From assembly GCF_015560805.1 (NCBI RefSeq), contig NZ_JADMSO010000002.1, positions 62,001 through 126,000 of the forward strand: a DNA stretch of 64,000 nt. Direction: 5' to 3'. The DNA comes from Mediterraneibacter glycyrrhizinilyticus (lineage in GTDB: Bacteria; Bacillota; Clostridia; Lachnospirales; Lachnospiraceae). The translations under genes and the position numbers were made by a program. Below are positions 33,371 to 42,200 of the stretch, one piece after another; positions within the stretch are counted from its first letter, which is position 1, and the number at the start of each line of letters is the position of its first letter. Below the pieces are notes generated by a model that was given only the letters and a program-made list of their open reading frames with translations, made no database searches and was not told the DNA's origin.

Positions 33371-36141
33371 GGAAAGAAACAGTCAATGCAAAAGTGACAG
33401 AAGCGCAATGTACCGGATGCGGCGCTTGTAAGAATGTGTGTCCGGTTTCGGCAATTTCCATGAAGGCAGATACGGAAGGATTTCTTTATCCCAATGTGAA
33501 AGAAACGCAGTGCATCGAATGTGGAAAATGTCTCATGGTATGTCCGGTATTAGTGGATAACAATTCCAATAGTTCTACTCCGGAAATCTGGGCAGTCCGT
33601 GCATCAGATGATTTGCGGGCGGTGAGTTCTTCAGGCGGCGTATTTACAATACTGGCAGAATATATTCTGGAAGAAAAAGGACTTGTCTGTGGCGCGGCAT
33701 ATGATACGGAGATGAATGTACATCATATGTTGGTAGAAAAAAAGAAAGATTTGAAAAAACTTCGCGGATCGAAATATGTTCAAAGTAATGTCGGTGATGT
33801 ATATCAGAAGATTTTTAAAGAATTGAAAAAAGGAAGAAGCGTTTTATTTACAGGTACACCGTGTCAAAATGCAGCGTTGCGAAATATTGTGGGAGAACAG
33901 GAAAAGCTGATACAGGTTGATATTATCTGTCATGGAGTTCCGTCCCAGACACTTTTTACACAATACTTATCGGAAGTGGCGGATGGGAAAAAAATAAAAA
34001 CGGTAAATTTTAGGAATAAACAGTTTGGATGGCAGTCCGGGAAAGTTCAGATTCAGTTTGAAGATCAGAGCGAATACATAGGTACAACACAGAATGATCC
34101 CTATGAAGTAGGATTCTATCGGAATCTTACGTTGCAAAAATGTTGTTCCGATTGTAAATTTTCAGAATACTCAAGAGAAGGTGACCTGTCGATCGGAGAC
34201 TTCTGGGGAATCTCAGATATTGATAGAAAGCAGAATGACGGAAAAGGAACGTCGATTGTTTTTGTAAATAACCAAAAGGGAGAGCGTGTGTTTTCAGCAA
34301 TCCAAAAAAGATTTTACAAGACACAATCCTATCCTTTTCAGGAAATAGGCGGGAAAATAAAAAACCGTGTTCATGCAAAATATCCACCCAATATAAAAAG
34401 GGAGAAATTTTTTCAGGAACTTAAAAAAAGGCATAATGTTTATCAGGCAGTAAAAGAAACACTTCCAAACGGAATTGAACAAAAAAAGATTGTAAGCGGA
34501 AAAATATTTGACGTCGGATTGGTGTCAAATTATCTTGCTGTAAATTTTGGAGGATCTTTGACACAGTACGCACTGTATCGAACGATCAAAAAAATGGGAT
34601 ATTCTGTGGGGATGATTGGAAGACCGCTTTCTTCGTGGGGAAAAGCGGATCATGCAAATCTTTCCAAGATGTATTTGGAATGTCCTTACGATGAAATCGA
34701 TCTGCTTCCGCGGATGAATACACGGGAGGATATGGAGGCACTGAATAATGTGTGCCGCCAGTTCGTTGTTGGTTCCGATCAACTTTTTCAATATACACTT
34801 TATCGTGATTTAGATAAGTTTGTGTCATTATCATGGGCGAAAGACCGAAAAAAAAAGATCGCATATGCGGCATCATTCGGACATGGAAAAATTTGGGGAG
34901 ATGTGGATGAACTGGCAGAAATGGGATATTTCCTCCATAAATATGATGCGTTTTCGGTAAGGGAAAAAGATGCGGTGGCGCTTTGTAAACGACATTTTGC
35001 TGTGGATGCAGAATGGGTGTTAGATCCGGTTTTTTTATGTGATAAAGAAGTATATCGTGAATTGGCGCAAAAATCGAAGCGAAAACGAAAAGAACATTAT
35101 ATTGCATCCTATATATTAGATCCGTCAATGGATAAGCAGAAAATACTGAAAAGGATCGGAAAAGAACTGGACCTGCCGATCGAAGTTTATTCCGAAATGT
35201 CACATTCAAAAGAATATGTCGCTCCGTTGGGAGATTTGGATGTTGTGCATCTGAAAGTGGAAGAACGTTTGGACAGCATTATGAATTGTGACTACTTTGT
35301 AACAGATTCATTCCATGGAACTTGTTTTGCCATCATTATGGGGAAACCATTTCTCTCTATTTTGAATACAAAAAGAGGCGGCAGCAGGTTCACATCGTTG
35401 TTGGAACTGTTCGGTTTAGAAGCGCGATTGATTAAAAACAGTAAAGAACTGGAAAAAAATGTTCCGGCAGTTATAGCGGATATTGATTATACCGCAGTTC
35501 ATAAAATTCTCGAAAAAGAGAAACAAAGATGTACTCAATGGCTGCTGGCCCAGTTGAAAACCCCTAAAAAAAATCTGTATTCAGACTATGACATGATGAA
35601 GAAGTTGATTGAGGAGCAAAAACGGACTATTTCGCAGCTTCATAGCGAAATGATGGAGTTGGCGCGTATGGTTGGAAAAGAGGGACGTTATATTACAGAT
35701 ATAGAAAAATATCTGGATTATCTTTTCCGAGTGCGTAAGAAATATCAAATACTCATTGCAGTAAAAGATACGCCCGGATTAGCGGTAAGTGAGAATGTCA
35801 GTGAAAAATTTCAGAAATTGGGTATACGAGAAAAACTGGTTGGAAAACATGGAAGAAGTTTTGCAGCCGTAATTGACGGTGGAGAGAATATATATGAAGA
35901 AATGGGACAGGAACTTTCACCGATCGAGACGGAACTTCATTTGGAAGATGCAGAACTTCGCTTGGTCAGCAGAGTGTTCTTAAACGGAAACGAGGCTGTC
36001 ATTAAATACAATGGAATAGATTATGCGGTGAATGAACGGGGATTTAATATTGTCCTGATTGAGAAAGAGAGTGGGATAGTAGAGGATTCGGTGTGTTTTG
36101 ACACACATTTACCGGATTATAAGTGTTATCGGAGAAAATAA
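33367..36141 (+). CDS. Fusion: ferredoxin - FrhB - pyruvyl transferase - ILEI-like domain
   Basis: Single protein of 924 residues. Order: two 4Fe-4S sites (CTGCGACKNVCP 15-26, CIECGKCLMVCP 49-60); FrhB-type F420/flavin oxidoreductase module (about 75-345) with SSSGGVFT, GTPCQNAALR and LSIGDFWG; polysaccharide pyruvyl transferase (about 380-725) with VVGSDQLFQ and TDSFHGTCFA; then an ILEI/FAM3-like carbohydrate-binding fold (about 790-915) ending GFNIVLIEKESG and CFDTH. The first three modules are known neighbours in glycan loci, and pyruvyl transferase would add ketal pyruvate from PEP. The start is GTG 33367, overlapping the previous stop. The ILEI call is from the motif only. Confidence 0.8.
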   Translation: MRKETVNAKVTEAQCTGCGACKNVCPVSAISMKADTEGFLYPNVKETQCIECGKCLMVCPVLVDNNSNSSTPEIWAVRASDDLRAVSSSGGVFTILAEYILEEKGLVCGAAYDTEMNVHHMLVEKKKDLKKLRGSKYVQSNVGDVYQKIFKELKKGRSVLFTGTPCQNAALRNIVGEQEKLIQVDIICHGVPSQTLFTQYLSEVADGKKIKTVNFRNKQFGWQSGKVQIQFEDQSEYIGTTQNDPYEVGFYRNLTLQKCCSDCKFSEYSREGDLSIGDFWGISDIDRKQNDGKGTSIVFVNNQKGERVFSAIQKRFYKTQSYPFQEIGGKIKNRVHAKYPPNIKREKFFQELKKRHNVYQAVKETLPNGIEQKKIVSGKIFDVGLVSNYLAVNFGGSLTQYALYRTIKKMGYSVGMIGRPLSSWGKADHANLSKMYLECPYDEIDLLPRMNTREDMEALNNVCRQFVVGSDQLFQYTLYRDLDKFVSLSWAKDRKKKIAYAASFGHGKIWGDVDELAEMGYFLHKYDAFSVREKDAVALCKRHFAVDAEWVLDPVFLCDKEVYRELAQKSKRKRKEHYIASYILDPSMDKQKILKRIGKELDLPIEVYSEMSHSKEYVAPLGDLDVVHLKVEERLDSIMNCDYFVTDSFHGTCFAIIMGKPFLSILNTKRGGSRFTSLLELFGLEARLIKNSKELEKNVPAVIADIDYTAVHKILEKEKQRCTQWLLAQLKTPKKNLYSDYDMMKKLIEEQKRTISQLHSEMMELARMVGKEGRYITDIEKYLDYLFRVRKKYQILIAVKDTPGLAVSENVSEKFQKLGIREKLVGKHGRSFAAVIDGGENIYEEMGQELSPIETELHLEDAELRLVSRVFLNGNEAVIKYNGIDYAVNERGFNIVLIEKESGIVEDSVCFDTHLPDYKCYRRK

Positions 36142-36175
36142 GTTAGGAGAAGAGAAAGGAGTTTGGGTGTGAGGT

Positions 36176-37357
36176 ATGCGAAAGAAAAAGTATCAAGACA
36201 ATAAGACGAATATAACAAACACAATGGGGACAAGAAAAAAGGAGGATATAGTTCAGCCAGAAGAATATCCTGATTGTGGTCTGGATAAACTGGATGATTG
36301 CGATACGTTGATTGCCAGTTTATGGTATGGATTAAACTATGGATCTATTTTGTCAGCATATGCATTGTACAAAGTGGTGGAAAAATTAGGCAGAAAGCCG
36401 GTTTTGTTAAATAAACCAAAAGAATTGTGGACAACACATTATGATAATCCAGATGGCATTGCAGGAAAATTAATACATAGATATTGTAATGTTGCTAAAC
36501 GGGAAATAGAGGATAAAGAACTTAAAAAATGTGATATGTTTTTAGCCGGTCCGGATGTATTGTGGAATTATGATCTTTGCGGAAAGGAAACAGGGGATTT
36601 CTTTTTCGGCGGATGTGTCGCACCGGAAATAACTAAGATTTCTTGCGCCTCGTCATTTGGAAAAGTTCAGGGGAATTCTGCAGAACAAGTGGAGTTATTA
36701 AAGGTGGGAAAGCAACTGTCTTCGTTTCAAGGAGTTTCAGTGAGAAACGGATATGATGCGGGTGTTTGCCAGCGGCAATTTCAATGTGAAGCGGAGATCA
36801 TTCTGGATCCTGTATTTTTGTGCGAGATGTCTGCGTATGAAGAATTAATAAAAAATGCGCATTTTGATGCGAAAGAACCGTATATATTTACATACATTGA
36901 GCATGGAAATGAACAGATAAAAAAATATATTGAAGCGGGGATGCAAATCAAGAATTTGGAAAGCCGCAATTATATTGATATTAATCGTTTTCCTGAATCA
37001 TCGAAAGAATTGGGATTGGATGTAACATTTCATGTGATGGCGGATGATTGGTTATGTTCGATCTGGAATAGTGATTATGTTGTAACAGATTCTTATTATG
37101 GTGTATGTTTTGCAATTTTATTTCACAAACCATTTTCTGTTCTTGTACCTTCCGATTTCAAAAGAAAGAATGAATTTAGAGAATTATTAAGTTGGTTTGA
37201 ATTGGAAGAACGGATGGTTCCTTGTGATGAAAAGACGGATTTGAGAGACTATTTCTATTTGTATCGAAAAGAAATTCGTTATGCGAGAGCAGATCGGAAA
37301 TTACAAAAACTTCAGGACGAATCAATGCGATGGTTAGAGGAACACATCGCGAAATAG
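36176..37357 (+). CDS. Polysaccharide pyruvyl transferase-like protein, divergent active site
   Basis: Stand-alone protein of 393 residues with the CsaB/WcaK fold: LWYGLNYGSILSAYALYKVV at the start, ILDPVFLC in the middle and VVTDSYYGVCFAI near the end. The usual GSDQ.WN is GPDVLWN and the usual TDSFHG is TDSYYG, so the conserved His is lost. Both giant neighbours keep these residues. The protein may be inactive, structural, or use another substrate. AAAGGAG lies about 17 bases before ATG 36176. Confidence 0.75.
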   Translation: MRKKKYQDNKTNITNTMGTRKKEDIVQPEEYPDCGLDKLDDCDTLIASLWYGLNYGSILSAYALYKVVEKLGRKPVLLNKPKELWTTHYDNPDGIAGKLIHRYCNVAKREIEDKELKKCDMFLAGPDVLWNYDLCGKETGDFFFGGCVAPEITKISCASSFGKVQGNSAEQVELLKVGKQLSSFQGVSVRNGYDAGVCQRQFQCEAEIILDPVFLCEMSAYEELIKNAHFDAKEPYIFTYIEHGNEQIKKYIEAGMQIKNLESRNYIDINRFPESSKELGLDVTFHVMADDWLCSIWNSDYVVTDSYYGVCFAILFHKPFSVLVPSDFKRKNEFRELLSWFELEERMVPCDEKTDLRDYFYLYRKEIRYARADRKLQKLQDESMRWLEEHIAK

Positions 37358-37372
37358 GAAATGAGGGGAAAG

Positions 37373-39214
37373 ATGAAAAAGATAAAATTTAAATTACAAA
37401 ATCTTATATTTACAGAAAAATATGGGTTGGATGAACATTGGTGGATGCAATACAGGACAAGAAATGGAAGAAGAATGATACATGATAACAAGAAATCTTG
37501 TCATATTCTTTCTGCGAATGAGACAATCGATTGTTTTACATATTTGAACTCTATTACGATCCGTAAGTGGCGAAAATATACGCAAATAGATGATGTTACA
37601 TTGAATTTAAAAGTGAAAGGAACTTTTGATATTCAGCTATTTGGTCATTATAGGGAAAGCGGTGATATAAAAAAAGAGTGGATTGGAGAAAAGCAGCGTT
37701 TTTATTGTCCGGAAATTACAGAAATATCAATCTCATATCCAAAAAATCTGAATAGTGAAGTTGCAGCGTTTTATCTGGCGGCATTGTCAGACGTTGAAAT
37801 ATATGAGGGATATTACTCAACATTTGTGGATCGGGATGCGATTCGTAATGTAGAAATTTCGATTGCATCTACAACATTTCGTAAAGAAGAATATATTGAG
37901 AATAATATTCATGTTCTGGAACGTGAATTATTCTATTCTGATGAGCAGGCAGGTCAGCATATTACTTTACGGATTGTAGATAATGGCAGGACATTGGATC
38001 AGGAAAAATATGAGAGCGAATATATTCACATATATCCGAACCAAAATGTTGGAGGGGCAGGAGGATTTACGCGAGGTATACTTGAATCTATGTCTGCGGA
38101 GAAAAAGCCAACGCATATTATTTTGATGGATGATGATGTGAAAATTCTTCCGGAAAGTCTGATCCGTACATATACATTATTGTCTTTGATAAAGCCGGAA
38201 TACGATACTCATTTTATCAGTGGCGCGATGCTTTTTATGGAACACATGAATATTCAGCATGAAGACGTAGGATATGTACATAAAGATGGTTCGTTTGGTC
38301 CAAGAAAACCGGGAATGCAGTTACATTTATGGGATCATGTATTTATGAATGAAGAAGAATATGAACCGATGCCGGATTCGTATGCAGGATGGTGGTATTG
38401 CTGTATTCCGGTAAAAACAATGGATATGAGTGATTTGCCAATTCCACTATTTATTCGTGGAGATGACGTAGAATATAGTGTAAAACAACACGCACAATTT
38501 ATTACGTTGAATGGAATTTGTATTTGGCATAAAGGGTTTGCAAATAAATATAACGCGGCGTTGGAATTATATCTTGTACATCGGAACAGCTTTATTACAC
38601 AGGCAATGAGTGGAATTTGTGAAGATATTGATTTTATGGAGCGAATTGATGCATTTTTCTGGAAAGAACTAAAACGCTTGAGTTACCAAAGCTGTGAATT
38701 GCTTCTTGATGCTGTGGAAGATTATTTAAATGGACCGGAATTTATGATGACTCCTCAAGGTGAACGTATCATGAAAGAGCAAGGGGCAAAAAATGAAAAA
38801 ATGCATGATATTCGTGATTTCAGAGAACTGAATCTGGACATGGGACATGTATTTGACGGAATTTATGATGAAGCAGAATTGAGAGGATTTAAGAAGTTTT
38901 GGTATAATTTGACATGTAACGGTCATATCGGACCAAACTGGCTTTTGAAAAAAGAGATAGGGGTGATACCTTATGATTGGTTCGAAGCACCTGCAAAGCA
39001 GTATATGAAGAAAGAACTGCTTGCGGTAAATCCGGTAGAAAAAACAGCATATTTAAGAGTACGATCCAGAAAAAGGTATCTGGAATTAATAAAAAGAAGA
39101 AAGAAATTAATGAAAAGATATAAAACACAGGGAAAACAGATTGCCGAGCAATACAGAAAAGCCTCAGAAACATTGAAAGGTGAAAAATTCTGGAAAGAAT
39201 ATTTGGGAATGTAA
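37373..39214 (+). CDS. GlfT2-like glycosyltransferase 3, with WHK in place of WHE
   Basis: Third paralogue, 613 residues. The GT-A domain has NQNVGGAGGFTRGI, LMDDDVKIL (Asp 253-255) and FIRGDDVEYSV (Asp 364-365). The His motif reads IWHKGF (385-389): the Glu that follows His in the other two is Lys. The enzyme may therefore differ in linkage or acceptor. ATG 37373 is preferred over ATG 37361 because AGGGGAAAG lies directly before it. The C-terminal helical tail resembles that of paralogue 2. Confidence 0.82.
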   Translation: MKKIKFKLQNLIFTEKYGLDEHWWMQYRTRNGRRMIHDNKKSCHILSANETIDCFTYLNSITIRKWRKYTQIDDVTLNLKVKGTFDIQLFGHYRESGDIKKEWIGEKQRFYCPEITEISISYPKNLNSEVAAFYLAALSDVEIYEGYYSTFVDRDAIRNVEISIASTTFRKEEYIENNIHVLERELFYSDEQAGQHITLRIVDNGRTLDQEKYESEYIHIYPNQNVGGAGGFTRGILESMSAEKKPTHIILMDDDVKILPESLIRTYTLLSLIKPEYDTHFISGAMLFMEHMNIQHEDVGYVHKDGSFGPRKPGMQLHLWDHVFMNEEEYEPMPDSYAGWWYCCIPVKTMDMSDLPIPLFIRGDDVEYSVKQHAQFITLNGICIWHKGFANKYNAALELYLVHRNSFITQAMSGICEDIDFMERIDAFFWKELKRLSYQSCELLLDAVEDYLNGPEFMMTPQGERIMKEQGAKNEKMHDIRDFRELNLDMGHVFDGIYDEAELRGFKKFWYNLTCNGHIGPNWLLKKEIGVIPYDWFEAPAKQYMKKELLAVNPVEKTAYLRVRSRKRYLELIKRRKKLMKRYKTQGKQIAEQYRKASETLKGEKFWKEYLGM

Positions 39215-39230
39215 GAACGGAGGAAGCGAA

Positions 39231-42200
39231 ATGAGTGAAAATTCGTTGATAAATAAGAGAGAGTTTAGTGCTTATCTTGATGAATTAAAACAACTAAAAA
39301 ACTGTATTGTAATTATGGCAGTACGAGATACAATTGTAACCTCTCCAACAAAAACGAATATAAAAAAAGAGGAATATAGTAAACTGCAAACTTTAGGACT
39401 CAGTCAGTTAAGAACAGATAATATTGCACAACAGTTTTGGAGCGGATATGCGGCAGTGATTTTTAATGGAGATGTCATATATGAAAAATTAGATGAAAAA
39501 AGAGAAAATGTCGAATATAAAACTTTAATAGATGGAGTAGACATTCAGATCTTGAGTTCTCCGTATAAAAAAATGGATCGGGCATCTATTATTGTAGAGG
39601 GAAAAGAAGTGGCGGTGGATCAAAGAGGACTTAATATTGTTGTGATTGATAGTAAAAAAAAGTCAGTAATTGATTCCGTTGTTTTTGACACATGGGAAGA
39701 AAAAATAGGCATTACAAGGAAACGTATAAAGGACGATTATAATATGACTGAAATGGAACAGAAGCATTATGATGTTGGTATATTTGGACTCTGGTATGGT
39801 AGAAATTATGGAAGTATGGTTACATATTTTGCCTTGGATGAAGTTCTCAAGGGAATGGGGTATTCTACTGTTATGATAAAAAATCCGCTTGGACGTGAAG
39901 GAATAAATTTAGAGACATTGCCAAAATCTCATTCCTTACGTTTTGCAGAAAAGCATTATGACATTACTCCATTGTATAATCTGAATGAAATGTTTAAATT
40001 AAATCGTATGTGTGATAAGTTTGTTCTTGGTTCAGATCAAATGTGGAATTATGGATTGAGTAAGCCTTATCGTCAGTCATATTATTTTGATTTTGTCGAG
40101 GATGAAAAGAAAGCTATTTCATATGCTACGTCTTTCGGAAAGGATACTTATAATGCACCAGAGGAATATGCGAAAGAAGTACAGAAAAATCTTGCCAGAT
40201 TTACGGCTATATCTGTACGAGATGATTTTTCCAAAAGAATCTGTGCAGAGAATTTTGGAATAAAAGCAGAGCAGGTGTTAGATTCTGTATTCTTATGTCC
40301 TCTTGAGAAGTATGAAGAATTAACGCAGGAATGCACAAATATACGAAAAGATTTTCTGTTTGCTTATATATTAGATCCAAGACCGGAGTTTGGAGAAGAA
40401 ATCAAAAAGATTGCAGAAAAAACAGAAAAAAATGTAATTGTTATATTCAATGAGGGTGATAATAAAGCTGAAGCAAAAAAGAAATTAGCATTGGATTATA
40501 AAAATGTGGAGTATTGGGATGAAGCTACGCTTAATGAATGGCTATATTGTTTTAAAAATGCAGATTTTGTTATTACAGATTCTTTCCATGGTTCTGTTTT
40601 TGCAAGTATTTTTTCGAATGAGTTTATTGTAAAGAAAAATTTTGGCAGAGGCGGTGGACGCTTTGACTGCCTTATGGATCAACTAGGGTTAAGAAATCGT
40701 ATGGTTGAAAAGATTTCCGATATTAGTACGCTTTTTGAACATGTATGGTTGAAAGATAAGATAGATTATCATGCTGTACAAGAACGTTTGCAGCCAGAGA
40801 TTGATAAAAGTTATAAATGGTTTAAAGATGCATTGGAGTTACCAAAGGAGAAATTGCCACCAGTTGTTTTAGCAGATAAGACAGTAACAACTCCGGCTAT
40901 TTGGAAGAATATAAAGTGTACAGGGTGTGGCGCGTGTTCAAATGTATGTCCGGCAGATGCGATTACAATGCTACCGAATAAGGATGGGTTTTTGAACCCA
41001 AGTGTAGATTATGACAAATGTATTAATTGTGGATTATGTGAGAAAAAATGTGTTGCATTACATCCTAAATATGAGAATTATTCAAAACCGGAATGCTATG
41101 CATTTTGGGCATCTGATGAAATAAGAGCTGTAAGTTCTTCTGGGGGAGTATTTACAGTTGCAGCAGAATATATTCTTGATAAAGGCGGGTATGTAGCGGG
41201 GACGATTTATAATGAAGATTATAGTGTGAGACACACAATTATTCATAGTAAAGATGAACTTTGGAAAATGCGAGGTTCTAAGTACATGCAGAGTGATGTA
41301 CAGAAAATTTATAGAGATGTCAAGATTTTGCTTAATCAAGGTGAATTAGTACTCTTTACAGGATTGCCATGTCATATCGCAGCGTTGTATTCATGTCTTG
41401 GAGGTAGAAAGTATAAGAATTTGTATACCATAGATTTAGTATGTCATGGGATTACTTCGCAAAAAGTATTTGATAAGTTTCATGCGGATGTGCTTGGCGG
41501 AAAGAAATTAACAGATCTTCAATTTAAAGCAAAACAACCATGGGGATGGCATGCTGGAACGAATGCGAGATTTGAAGATGGAACAAGTTATTCGGTTCCA
41601 TTGGAGCGATGTCCATATTTTATTGCGTACCTTAAGTGTATTTCTAAGAACACAACATGCGGTGAGTGTCAATTTAACAAACTACCAAGACAAGCAGATC
41701 TTTCCATAGGAGATTTCTGGGGCATTAATAAGTACAATGCTGAGTACAACGATCAAAAAGGAACGAGTGAAATACTTGTAAATAATGAGCGCGGTGCAGA
41801 ATTCTTAGAGGAACTTAGAGGGACTGCAAAGTTAATGAAGCCGGTTCCACTTGAGATAGCTCTGAATGGTAATCACGTTATGAAAAAACCATATCGTATG
41901 CATAAAAACAGAAACTATTTCTTTAAGCATCTGGATGATACAAACTTTAAAGAGCTTACATTATCTTGTTTTCGAGATGATTTTAGCAAACAAGAAGAAA
42001 AAATATTGAAAGATATTAGCCCTAATATGCATAATTTGTATTATTTGGGAAAAATTGTAGCGGAAAATGCTAAAGGAAGAAAAGTAGTTGCATGGGGAGA
42101 GGGAAAAGTATCAAAAAAAATATTCAAAAAATATTTTGATATAGATATTGCGTTTACTGTTTTTGCATACGGACATCCGGTAAATGGAACAACAACTAGA

